Shown piece after piece: positions 15,646 to 23,179 of a stretch of DNA of 24,739 nucleotides. Source of the stretch: CAZDDA01 sp964568045. GTDB lineage: Bacteria > Bipolaricaulota > Bipolaricaulia > UBA7950 > UBA9294. The notes under the pieces are model-generated. The model saw only the letters and a list, made by a program, of their open reading frames with translations, did not search any database and had not been told where the DNA came from. The stretch spans positions 1 through 24,739 of the forward strand of contig CAZMOL010000014.1 in assembly GCA_964568045.1 (NCBI GenBank). Direction: 5' to 3'. The stretch's first letter is position 1, and every line of letters starts with the position of its first letter. The position numbers and the translations under genes were made by a program.

Positions 15646-16685
15646 ACTCGCTCATCATTGCATCAACGAGGCAGAGCGCCGGCAAGACCAGCGTGCTGGT
15701 CGGACTTGCGGAAGCCCTGGGACAGGAGTTTGGGTATATCAAGCCGCTTGGAGACCGGTTCCTTTATCGCAAAAAGCGGCTCTGGGATTACGATGCCGCT
15801 CTGTTTGCGAATCTGTTCGATCTCACCAAGGAGCCAGAGCGGATGAGCATCGGCTTCGATCACTCCAAACTGCGCCACATGTACGACCGCGCAGCCATCA
15901 CGCAACAGATCCGCCAGATGATGGAGAAAATGGCCAAAACAAAGGAGCGGCTGTTCATCGAGTGTGGAAAAGACCTGTCGTATGGAGCGTCCGTACACCT
16001 TGATCCGTTGACCCTCTCCCAAGTTACCGCCAGTCAAGTCGTCATCGTCACAGCAGGGGAAGAGAACGAGATCGCGGACGATCTCGCCTTCGTGCGACAA
16101 TTCGTCGGATCGGATGAAGCGCACGTCGGCGGGGTAATCGTCAACAAAGTCATTGACCTCGACGACTTCAAAGCCACCTACCTGCCCGAGATAAAGCAAC
16201 TCGGGCTGAACGTCCTCGGTGTGATTCCCCACGAGAAAGAGCTGACCACCCTCTCGGTCGGCTACCTGGCTGAGAAGCTGTTTGCGCGAACCATTGCCGG
16301 AGAAGCCGGTCTGGGGCGGAGGATCCGAACGGTGTTTGTCGGAGCGATGTCGGAGAGCGCAGCGCGAGCACAGCCCGGGTTCCGTGATCCGGACAAACTG
16401 ATCATCACGAGCGGCGACCGAAGCGATCTGATCCTCGCCGCCCTGGAGCAAGGAGGAACCTCGTGCATCGTTCTCACGAACAACATCGTGCCGCCGGCAA
16501 GCGTAACCAGCAAAGCAAGCGAGCAGGGCGTCCCCATTCTCCTCGTCCCGACCGACACCCACAAAACCGCAAGGCAGATAGACAACATGGAGCCGCTTCT
16601 CACCAAGGATGACGCCGCGAAGGTGGAGATTCTCGCCACGCTGGTCAAGGATCACGTTGACCTTGCCGCAATCACGGCCCTGTAG
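15642..16685 (+). CDS. Phosphotransacetylase family protein (BioD-like AAA_26 plus DRTGG domain)
   Basis: 347 residues. Residues 1-200 are a dethiobiotin-synthetase-like P-loop domain with the nucleotide loop TRQSAGKTS (9-17), IKPLGDR (34-40) and GVIVNKVID. The rest resembles the DRTGG domain found in the N-terminal half of long phosphotransacetylases. The catalytic phosphotransacetylase domain itself is absent. Such stand-alone proteins are often encoded next to ADP-forming acyl-CoA synthetases and are suspected to regulate or sense acyl-CoA metabolism. Here the GTG start overlaps the synthetase stop by 4 bases (GTGA), so the two are translationally coupled. It is the last gene of the long + strand operon. 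Confidence 0.8.
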   Translation: MNSLIIASTRQSAGKTSVLVGLAEALGQEFGYIKPLGDRFLYRKKRLWDYDAALFANLFDLTKEPERMSIGFDHSKLRHMYDRAAITQQIRQMMEKMAKTKERLFIECGKDLSYGASVHLDPLTLSQVTASQVVIVTAGEENEIADDLAFVRQFVGSDEAHVGGVIVNKVIDLDDFKATYLPEIKQLGLNVLGVIPHEKELTTLSVGYLAEKLFARTIAGEAGLGRRIRTVFVGAMSESAARAQPGFRDPDKLIITSGDRSDLILAALEQGGTSCIVLTNNIVPPASVTSKASEQGVPILLVPTDTHKTARQIDNMEPLLTKDDAAKVEILATLVKDHVDLAAITAL

Positions 16686-16811
16686 GGGTGCGGCAGGTCG
16701 CCGATCGCCCGCCCCGGGACAGAGTCACATGTCGTGGTGGCTGATGGGCACCAAAGGTTGCGTCTTGGCTGCTGAGAAGGACATCGCCATGAGCAAACGG
16801 GTGTTTCAGAC
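16686..16811. other. Spacer at the end of the catabolic operon
   Basis: 126 bases, GC-rich at the left end with short self-complementary pieces (around GGGGTGCGG and CCGCCCC, with a bulge) but no T-run, so no clear terminator. A tiny ATG frame (16791-16815) overlaps the next start. I see no good promoter. Confidence 0.35.
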
Positions 16812-18773
16812 GTGATCATTCCAACGTTTCGGTCTGTGCGAAAGATCCTGGGGATCTTGAAATCGTCTCTGTCTGCCAATCAGATCGCCTTTTCGTTTGC
16901 TGTTGGGATCTTCGCCGGTCTTCCACCAATGGGAATGCATGTGGTCATCCCCATCACGCTGGCGCTTCTCGTTCGCTGCAGCTTCCGCGCGTTCCTCCTC
17001 GCAATGGGGCTGTTCAAGTTGATCTCGCTCGCAGTTGCCCCGGCGTCGTACGCGATCGGGCTCTTTCTGCTGGACACAAGTCGCGGGCTCGATGGTCTGT
17101 GGCGATGGTTGTTCCACCTTCCCGTGCTGGCGCCGATGGGCTATCAGCGCTATCTTCTGTTTGGCAGCCTTGTCCTGGCCCTGTGCATGTCCGTCCCTGT
17201 CTTTCTTGGCGTCCGCCTTCTTGTCATCAGGTATCGCCGTTCTTTCACCCAGTGGGTCTCGAATTGGCGGATCTCACAAACGCTGAGAGACAGACCGGGG
17301 ATGAGACTCCTTCGCTGGTTGGCAACGGGCGGCGAGGCCAAGTACGAACGAGATAGCAAGCCGTGGGGACCCTTTCGCTTCGTGCGAAAAGAAATACTGA
17401 TCGGACTTCCCGTCGTATACGCCATCTGCTACCTCCTCGCTGCGGTGATCGTGCCTTTCTTCTCCGGCCGAATCGCGACTTCGGCGGCCTCGTTCGTAAT
17501 CGGTGGCGAGGTAGCAGTTGAGAAGAGCACCTTTAGCCTGTTCACCGGAGGTCTTACGCTGACCGGTCTTTCAGTACAGGACCCGAACAAGCCTGAAGAG
17601 AACGTCCTCGAAATTCCTTCGTTGACCCTCGACGCGGGCATGCTTCCGCTGTTGTCGAAACGAGTCGTATTCAACGCCGTGAAGATCGACGAGGCGTACT
17701 TGCACGTCGAGCGCGAACCGGACGGCACCCTGAATGTCGATGCCTTCACATCCGGCTGGAACTCCGAGGCCTATCTGGAGTGGGCAGCGAAGCACGCGGA
17801 CAGAGTCGACTGGCTCGGACTGCTGCGTCGCTTTCTCGAATACTTGGCGCAACCGCGGCCCCGGCAGCCGAAAGCCGAGGATCTTTCGCGCTACCGCGGT
17901 GGGCGATCCCTCACCGGGTTTCTCCCGTCGTTTGCCGTGGAACGCATCGAAGTCGGACGCATCCATGTGACCTTGAAGGACTCTACCAACGCTACAGCCG
18001 GTGGATTGCCTCCCGTGACGGTGATCGAGCTCGAACTGTCCAACCTGGCCTTTCCCGCCAATCTCAATCGTGAGCCGGTTGGAGTGAGCCTGACCGGACA
18101 ACTCGGTGACGATCCATCGTCTGGATTCCGGCTTGCAGCAATCTTCGATCACCGCAAAGAGGTTCCGGAGCATCGCTACGAGTTGGAACTGACAAAGATC
18201 GATCTCACACAACTGGCGAGCATGTATGAGACAACGCTTCCGCTGGAGATTCTCTCGGGGAGGGTAACCCTCACCGCACTGCTCACCCTGCTTGGGGAAG
18301 ACGTGTTGGGAGAGGTTTCGCTCCTGCTCGAAACCTTTCGATGTGCCGAACGACCGGGAAAACCTCTATTCGGCCTTACACCGGAGCTGTCCCAGCGCAG
18401 CGTCGAAGGCCTCAATCGCTATGCGGAGAACCTTCCTATTGTCATTGGATTTCTCGTCGGCGGCAACAGCTCCTCACCCCAGATCCATTGGGAGCGTCCT
18501 CTGCTTGAGATTGCTCGCCAGGGGCTGCTGATGGAAGGTCGGCGCGAGCTGCAGGAGGCAATCAACCAATTGGGCTTCCACATCGACACGTTGGAGCCAG
18601 CCGATCAGTTCTCCCTCCCCAATGGGTATGCGCAACTGCAAGAACGTGCGGAAGAGACCGCCCGGACACTGATTGAGGGCGGCGTTGAGGAGATAGCGCC
18701 GCCTGACCTACCTGATCCGCTTAAGGCACTGCTAGAACAGCTTTTGCGCTGTCAGCAAGACGACGAAGACTGA
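16812..18773 (+). CDS. Membrane protein: DUF2062/TIGR03546-like domain fused to TIGR03545/AsmA-like domain
   Basis: 653 residues. The N-terminus (about 20-215) is a multi-pass membrane region with 'AFSFAVGIFAGLPPMGMH', the DUF2062 signature; hydrophobic segments lie near 24-58, 60-85, 112-138 and 196-217. After the last helix the protein becomes extracytoplasmic and AsmA-like, with 'LTGLSVQDPNKPEENVLEIPSL' and 'KIDEAYLHVEREPDGTLNVD', resembling TIGR03545. From memory, TIGR03546 and TIGR03545 are normally two adjacent genes, so this looks like a fusion. AsmA-like proteins act in lipid or envelope transport between membranes, which fits a diderm cell. The start is GTG 16812 with no strong ribosome site. 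The last codons lie inside the 55-base duplicated block beside the N gap, but the frame ends cleanly there. Confidence 0.72.
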   Translation: MIIPTFRSVRKILGILKSSLSANQIAFSFAVGIFAGLPPMGMHVVIPITLALLVRCSFRAFLLAMGLFKLISLAVAPASYAIGLFLLDTSRGLDGLWRWLFHLPVLAPMGYQRYLLFGSLVLALCMSVPVFLGVRLLVIRYRRSFTQWVSNWRISQTLRDRPGMRLLRWLATGGEAKYERDSKPWGPFRFVRKEILIGLPVVYAICYLLAAVIVPFFSGRIATSAASFVIGGEVAVEKSTFSLFTGGLTLTGLSVQDPNKPEENVLEIPSLTLDAGMLPLLSKRVVFNAVKIDEAYLHVEREPDGTLNVDAFTSGWNSEAYLEWAAKHADRVDWLGLLRRFLEYLAQPRPRQPKAEDLSRYRGGRSLTGFLPSFAVERIEVGRIHVTLKDSTNATAGGLPPVTVIELELSNLAFPANLNREPVGVSLTGQLGDDPSSGFRLAAIFDHRKEVPEHRYELELTKIDLTQLASMYETTLPLEILSGRVTLTALLTLLGEDVLGEVSLLLETFRCAERPGKPLFGLTPELSQRSVEGLNRYAENLPIVIGFLVGGNSSSPQIHWERPLLEIARQGLLMEGRRELQEAINQLGFHIDTLEPADQFSLPNGYAQLQERAEETARTLIEGGVEEIAPPDLPDPLKALLEQLLRCQQDDED

Positions 18774-18805
18774 AACGGTACCTCCCCTCCGCATGAACCC
18801 ACGTG
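18751..18805. repeat. Left copy of 55-base perfect direct duplication flanking the N block
   Basis: Identical base for base to 18906-18960. It contains the last seven sense codons and stop of the DUF2062/AsmA gene. The placement exactly against both sides of 100 N, and the odd length of 55, suggest overlapping contig ends (a k-mer-sized overlap) rather than a biological repeat. Confidence 0.95.
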
Positions 18806-18905
18806 NNNNNNNNNNNNNNNNNNNNNNNNNNNNNNNNNNNNNNNNNNNNNNNNNNNNNNNNNNNNNNNNNNNNNNNNNNNNNNNNNNNNNNNNNNNNNNN
18901 NNNNN
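18806..18905. other. Scaffold gap of 100 N
   Basis: Exactly one hundred undetermined bases, a placeholder length used by scaffolding software. Because both flanks carry the same 55 bases, the true sequence is probably continuous with one copy of the block and no missing DNA. Confidence 0.97.
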
Positions 18906-18960
18906 GTCAGCAAGACGACGAAGACTGAAACGGTACCTCCCCTCCGCATGAACCCACGTG
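18906..18960. repeat. Right copy of the 55-base duplication
   Basis: Perfect repeat of 18751-18805. It repeats the C-terminal codons of the upstream gene without the rest of the gene, as expected for an unmerged contig overlap. Confidence 0.95.
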
Positions 18961-19220
18961 CAACATAGCAAGGCTTCGGTGTCTTGCGTCCTCAGTAACA
19001 ACCGGACATGCGGGTGACATGGAGGTGCCGAATGTTCCCTGGAAAGGTGCGTTGGGAGATTTGTTTCAGTCAGGCTGACCACTTTCATTTAAGCGTAATC
19101 GAAATTACATTTGACTAGCACGCCACACTCAATAGTCAATCCGGGTGGTGAAAGAGGGGGAATCGGGAGCATTGGCTCTAGAAAGTGAGGGTTTTCCAGG
19201 GTCTTTGCCTCCTTGATAGT

Positions 19221-19258
19221 GCGGCGGAAGCGCCAGGCCCTCCGGTGTCTTCCGCCGC
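19221..19258 (+). terminator. Strong GC-rich hairpin, possible terminator
   Basis: GCGGCGGAAG (19221-19230) pairs perfectly with CTTCCGCCGC (19249-19258). CGCC/GGTG inside can extend the stem across a bulged T. The bases after it on the + strand (GGTTCCTTTG) are only moderately T-rich. It could end transcription from the upstream membrane-protein gene, or be a structured RNA element. Confidence 0.4.
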
Positions 19259-19473
19259 GGTTCCTTTGTGGCAGTGCCAGAGGTATCTCTTCCCTGAATG
19301 CCAAGTTCAACCCCCACTGCGTACCTACAGCAGTCTGCTGCCGTTAGCTTCTCATTCATAGATTGCGGAGTTGTTTTTCGAATTTCGCCCATCATCCATC
19401 CTGTCATAGGCACCAGAAAGGCTCTGCGCCATATGTGGTCCGAACGCTATTTTTATTATCACCACAGCACACC

Positions 19474-19479
19474 TATAAT
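19474..19479 (+). promoter_or_regulatory. Putative -10 box of the PKD lipoprotein gene
   Basis: A perfect TATAAT lies 35 bases before the ATG in an AT-rich island (19449-19495) within GC-rich DNA. The -35 region at correct spacing (TTTTTA, 19450-19455) matches poorly, so activation or an extended context may be needed. GGGGAGGA at about 19500-19507 is the ribosome site. Confidence 0.5.
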
Positions 19480-19514
19480 ACATAGTACATCTCTACCGAG
19501 GGGAGGAACCAAGA

Positions 19515-20585
19515 ATGAGTTGGAATCACTTACTCCGTTTGGCGCTCTTGGCAACACTGTCTATTACCATTGGTTGCTTGTTGGCTGGATGCTTTTTGTT
19601 TCCCGGTGGGCCGAAGGCAATTATCGAGGTGTCGGTCACGGAGGGGTTCGTGCCTTTGACCATCAACTTTGATGGCGGCGGCTCGACAGCAGCAGCGGGG
19701 ATCAGCACGTACGTGTGGGATTTCGGCACCGACGATCCCGATTCGCACAACGTGAGCGGCTCCTACACCTACGAACATGCGGGAACGTTCACTCTGACTC
19801 TGACGGTCCGTGCAGAGGATGGCTCCACGAATACGGCCACTGTGACGATCACGGTGGAACCGGCGGTGTGGATCACCGACGAGAATCAAGGGCGAATCTA
19901 CAAGCTGGACATGCAGGGAAACGAGCTCGATTCATTCGATCTTCCCGTTACGCAACCGCGCGGTATCACCGTCGCGGAAGCCGAAGGGCGTGATTGGCTC
20001 TTCGTCGCCTGCTTCAACGGAGGAAATCAGCGTATCTTACGGATTGACCCGACAAACGGAGACGTCAGTCAGCAGTACGACGCGCCCGGTCAATCGCCCC
20101 TGAATCTCACATTCGGGGCCGCAGAGCCAAAGCGAATTTGGCACGTTGATGGGCTCAGCCGAAAGCTGTACGGCCTAAACCGGATCGACTGTCAGATCTA
20201 CGGCTCGTTCGGTACGACCTACTTCCAGGTTGGCACCAGTCCGTTCCTGTGGGCTCCCCAAGGGCTTGACTGGACACCGGCTCCAAATGCTGCCGGGCAT
20301 CTGTGGTATCTGGAAGGCCAAACACAACTTCTGTACAAGATCAAGATCATTCCACGCTACGACATCATGTCGGGGACCCAGCTTGATATCATCGGGGACC
20401 CCGTCCAGATCTCCGAGAATGTATTCCCGGTCTCGGCGATCGACTTCTACAACGAGTATTTGTGGGTCATCGACGTCAACGATCACGCGATCGTACAGAT
20501 CGATCCGAGCACTGGAATGCCTACCGGAACGCAGATCACGGGATTCCCGGGAGCCGCTCCAGCCGGACTGGAGATCCAGCACTAA
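19515..20585 (+). CDS. PKD-domain lipoprotein with propeller-like C-terminal region
   Basis: 356 residues. A lipoprotein signal peptide ends at LLAGC, with Cys26 as the lipidation site. Residues about 34-115 form a PKD domain: 'GFVPLTINFDGGGST', STYVWDFG (64-71), and 'GSYTYEHAGTFTLTLTVRAEDG', the classical strand pattern. Residues about 117-350 contain repeated short units such as 'VWITDENQGRIYKLD', 'RIWHVDGLSRKLYGLN' and 'LWVIDVNDHAIVQIDPSTG', like NHL/SMP-30-type beta-propeller blades. PKD domains serve in protein or glycan contacts at the cell surface, so a surface adhesion, scaffolding or sensor role is likely. The stop lies 3 bases from the convergent minus-strand gene. Confidence 0.8.
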   Translation: MSWNHLLRLALLATLSITIGCLLAGCFLFPGGPKAIIEVSVTEGFVPLTINFDGGGSTAAAGISTYVWDFGTDDPDSHNVSGSYTYEHAGTFTLTLTVRAEDGSTNTATVTITVEPAVWITDENQGRIYKLDMQGNELDSFDLPVTQPRGITVAEAEGRDWLFVACFNGGNQRILRIDPTNGDVSQQYDAPGQSPLNLTFGAAEPKRIWHVDGLSRKLYGLNRIDCQIYGSFGTTYFQVGTSPFLWAPQGLDWTPAPNAAGHLWYLEGQTQLLYKIKIIPRYDIMSGTQLDIIGDPVQISENVFPVSAIDFYNEYLWVIDVNDHAIVQIDPSTGMPTGTQITGFPGAAPAGLEIQH

Positions 20586-20588
20586 CGA

Positions 20589-21509
20589 TCACCACAGCGG
20601 GATGGTGCCCTCCACTCCGCCGGATATCCACAGTTGCTGGTCGGCTCCGACAAGCCCGATACTGAGATCGGCGGGAAGATCGAACAGGACAAAGCCTACG
20701 CCCAGCCCGGCGTGGCTGAGACCTCCGTCGAGGGAGACCGCGGCTCCCCAGTGAAGGTCGAATGCCCAAGCCTGCGTCTCGACCCCGAGAGCGACTTCCC
20801 CATTGCCGGCTTCAAGATGAAGATCAACGGCAAGACGACTACCGGCAACGACCTCCACTGACGCACCAACATGGATGCGAAGTGGAATGTCCGTGCCAAG
20901 GATCCCGACGTCGAGGTGATACAGACCCGCACCCAGAGACCACGCCGTACCACGCACTAGAACGCCCGCGTTAAACGAGATTCCCCGCGAATCGGTCTGA
21001 GCCACAGAAGACAGACTGCCTCCGATGCAAACGCCTGGAAGGATACGAAACGCTAGTGTGCCAAAACCCTGTCCCTCATCCTTTCCCTGGGCCGTCGCCA
21101 GACCGAGCGACAGCCCTTCCGAACTGACGAGCGATCCGCCAGCGAGCAGGACGCCTTCGGCCTCGGAGGAGAAGGAGACGGCCAACGCCCCATGGAGACC
21201 GGGGAGATCACTGATTGCAGCAGGATTCCACAGCGGGGAAAGAGGCCCGCGCGCACGCGCCGTGTACACCTGCCCCATCCCCAGCGCCTGCGGCACGGTC
21301 GTATACAGGTCTACGCCCGAGACCAAACAGGAAACAACGCTGACGAGAACCAGCAGCATAGGCAGAACGACGTACCGTTTGCCTACCGCGGAAAGCCATC
21401 TTGAGTTAGCCGACCAGCAATGCATGAACAAGCCAACAGCAGACAGGTTCAGCCTTACTCGATCCTCTTTCGAGATGTGAGAGATCTCAAACCGCCGCTT
21501 CACCATCAC
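20589..21509 (-). CDS. Outer-membrane beta-barrel-like protein (PorV/UPF0164-type N-terminal motif)
   Basis: 306 residues from GTG 21509; ATG 21506 and GTG 21503 are nearby alternatives. AGGAGG lies immediately upstream, and GTG 21503 has the best spacing (5 bases). A hydrophobic stretch at about 48-68 (PMLLVLVSVVSCLVSG) is a signal sequence, unusually far from the N-terminus, so the real start may be internal. Directly after it comes ALGMGQVYTARARGPLSPLW followed by NPAAI. This matches the motif (roughly A-x-G-M-G-x-A-x-x-A and a later N-P-A-G/A) seen at the start of many PorV/FadL-like barrels. The rest is alternating, Gly/Ser-rich strands typical of a barrel. This supports a diderm cell. 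Function is unknown. Confidence 0.6.
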   Translation of the reverse strand: MMVKRRFEISHISKEDRVRLNLSAVGLFMHCWSANSRWLSAVGKRYVVLPMLLVLVSVVSCLVSGVDLYTTVPQALGMGQVYTARARGPLSPLWNPAAISDLPGLHGALAVSFSSEAEGVLLAGGSLVSSEGLSLGLATAQGKDEGQGFGTLAFRILPGVCIGGSLSSVAQTDSRGISFNAGVLVRGTAWSLGAGLYHLDVGILGTDIPLRIHVGASVEVVAGSRLAVDLHLEAGNGEVALGVETQAWAFDLHWGAAVSLDGGLSHAGLGVGFVLFDLPADLSIGLVGADQQLWISGGVEGTIPLW

Positions 21510-21539
21510 CTCCTAGGCACTGCCGACTGGCGCCGAGCC

Positions 21540-21593
21540 ATTCTAACCGCAATGGAGGCGCAGTTTGCTCCCATCTCTTATTCTAACTAAAAT
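21540..21593 (+). promoter_or_regulatory. Divergent promoter region between the barrel protein and amidohydrolase genes
   Basis: For the + strand, TTGCTC (21565-21570) and TAAAAT (21588-21593) are separated by 17 bases, giving a predicted transcript start near 21600, right at the ATG at 21604. For the minus strand, TAGAAT (complement of 21580-21585) has TTCATC 17 bases upstream (complement of 21603-21608). ATTCTAAC occurs twice (21540-21547 and 21580-21587), 40 bases apart, and may be an operator pair or duplicated -10 elements. Confidence 0.45.
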
Positions 21594-21603
21594 CTTTGAG
21601 AAG

Positions 21604-23106
21604 ATGAACGTTGAGACCATCTTGCGGGGAGCCGTATTTCCCACAGCCCCTGGAGCCGACTGCCTTGCCATCGGCGGAGGAAAGATCCTTGCCGTCGGGC
21701 AAGAACAGCAGATCGCAGCACTTGCGAGCGAAACCACCCAAATGGTTGATTTGACCGGAAAGGCGGTCCTTTCCGGCTTCATCGACGCCCATACCCACTT
21801 TCTCCAGGTGGGCCTCAAGGAGATCGGATTTCGCACCGATCTTTCAGGGTTGAATCGAGCAGACACGCTGGCACGGCTCGCCGAGGCCGTCAAGCAACGC
21901 GGGGAAGCTGAATGGGTGGTCGGCCAGGGCTGGGACGAAAGCGGTTGGCAGGAGCACCGCTACTTGTGCCGTGATGAGCTAGACCGGATTGCTCCAAACA
22001 CCCCCCTCATCGCTGTGCGCATCGATTGCCATCTCCTGGCCGCAAACACACATGCCCTGAAACTGATTCCTCCGGGCGTGGATCAACGATTAGTGGATCC
22101 CGATTCCGGTATCCTGCGCGAGGAGGCGGCCTTCACCTTTCTGCGAACGATCAAGCCGGACAGCCAAACACGGAGTGAAGCGCTCCACGCTGCAGCCACC
22201 GCTGCACACCGGCTCGGAATCACCTCCGTACATACCATGATCCCTCCGCAACGCATTCGCCTTTACATGCACGAACGGAGGAGACTCAAGCTGAGGGTCA
22301 CCATGTGTCCAGAGATTCCCAGTCTTGACGCCCTGGAGAAACTCGGAATCGAGAGCGGATTCGGCGATGAGTGGTTGCGGCTTGGCGGAGTCAAACTGTT
22401 TGCCGACGGTTCCATCGGGGCTGGGAACGCCGCCGTAGGTATCCCGTATGCCGACTCCGGAAAGGCCGGCTGCCTCAACTATCCTGACGAGGAACTGATC
22501 TTGTTTGTTCGCCGCTGCGAAAGTGCCGGCCTGCAGACCGTGATCCATGCCATCGGCGATCGCGCCATCGAGCAAGTCTTAAACGCCCATTCTGTTGTCG
22601 GCACCTCGAGTGAGCTGCGGCACCGGATTGAACACTTCGAACTTCCGACAAAGACCCAGATCGAACGGGCACAGGACTTGGACCTTCACATCTCCATGCA
22701 ACCCAATTTCGTCGGCAATTGGTCGGGAGACGGGAAGATGTACATCGATCGACTAGGGGAAGAGCGGGACCAACAGATCGACCCGCACCGCCTCGTGCTC
22801 GATGCCGGATTCCCGCTCGCCTTTGGCTCTGACTGCATGCCGATGTCACCGCTTCTTGGCCTGCATTGGGCGGTCAATGCACCACATCAGAACCAGCGAG
22901 TGAGCGTCGAGGAAGCGGTCACCTGCTACACAGAGAACGGGGCGTATTTCTCGTTCGAGGAAGCGCTGAAAGGGAAGGTTGAGCCCGGGATGTTGGCCGA
23001 TCTAGTGGTCCTCGATCAGGATCCCCGTCAAGTCCCAGAAAAGATCGCCGACCTCCAAGTAGATATGACCTTTGTCGGTGGAAAGCTCGTCTATAAGGGA
23101 AATTGA
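21604..23106 (+). CDS. YtcJ-type amidohydrolase (amidohydrolase family 3)
   Basis: 500 residues from ATG 21604. The metal-dependent hydrolase layout is clear: an N-terminal beta-sandwich piece, FIDAHTHF with His63 and His65 at the first barrel strand, VKLFADGSIG (the family-3 Lys/Asp strand), VIHAIGDRA (His about 315), and FGSDCMP carrying the last-strand metal Asp (about 407). The C-terminal sandwich ends with 'VEPGMLADLVVLDQDP', typical of the family. YtcJ-like enzymes act on amide or formamide-like bonds; substrates are mostly unknown. The frame opens at TTG 21565, but that codon lies inside the predicted -35 box, and there is no ribosome site, so 21604 is preferred. It could process cyclic amides, linking it to the DUF917/racemase operon, but it is not in that operon. 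Confidence 0.82.
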   Translation: MNVETILRGAVFPTAPGADCLAIGGGKILAVGQEQQIAALASETTQMVDLTGKAVLSGFIDAHTHFLQVGLKEIGFRTDLSGLNRADTLARLAEAVKQRGEAEWVVGQGWDESGWQEHRYLCRDELDRIAPNTPLIAVRIDCHLLAANTHALKLIPPGVDQRLVDPDSGILREEAAFTFLRTIKPDSQTRSEALHAAATAAHRLGITSVHTMIPPQRIRLYMHERRRLKLRVTMCPEIPSLDALEKLGIESGFGDEWLRLGGVKLFADGSIGAGNAAVGIPYADSGKAGCLNYPDEELILFVRRCESAGLQTVIHAIGDRAIEQVLNAHSVVGTSSELRHRIEHFELPTKTQIERAQDLDLHISMQPNFVGNWSGDGKMYIDRLGEERDQQIDPHRLVLDAGFPLAFGSDCMPMSPLLGLHWAVNAPHQNQRVSVEEAVTCYTENGAYFSFEEALKGKVEPGMLADLVVLDQDPRQVPEKIADLQVDMTFVGGKLVYKGN

Positions 23107-23179
23107 GTCGCGCGGACAGATCTGTTCACCAATGCCTTTTTCTATGAAATCAAAGCGTGAAATACAGTAGTGCCAAGAC

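Larger units (their letters stand above)
18961..19514. other. About 550-base intergenic region with several inverted repeats
   Basis: No convincing gene. A 94-codon minus frame (19413 to 19129) and a 73-codon minus frame (19310 to 19089) share the stretch, but neither has a recognisable family. Structured elements seen: GTAAT/ATTAC (19095-19099 with 19104-19108), TTGACTA/TAGTCAA (19111-19117 with 19133-19139), and a strong GC-rich hairpin at 19221-19258. The right end holds a promoter for the downstream lipoprotein gene. It could contain a decayed gene or mobile-element remnant, but I cannot support either. Confidence 0.5.

Noticed and set aside
15663..16655. 330-codon minus frame opposite the BioD-like/DRTGG gene
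   Set aside because: Antisense shadow; the + strand frame has a P-loop, coupled start and family resemblance.
18751..18960. Considered as a biological tandem repeat or target-site duplication around an insertion
   Set aside because: A length of exactly 55 on both sides of exactly 100 N is better explained by unmerged contig ends.
19129..19413. Minus-strand frame considered as a transposase fragment
   Set aside because: No DDE, HTH or other transposase motif could be recognised, and no flanking terminal repeats were found.
23107..23179. ACAGATCTGT palindrome between the convergent amidohydrolase and treT genes, considered as a terminator
   Set aside because: The stem would be at most 4 bp with a 2-base loop, and the T-run lies more than 10 bases away.
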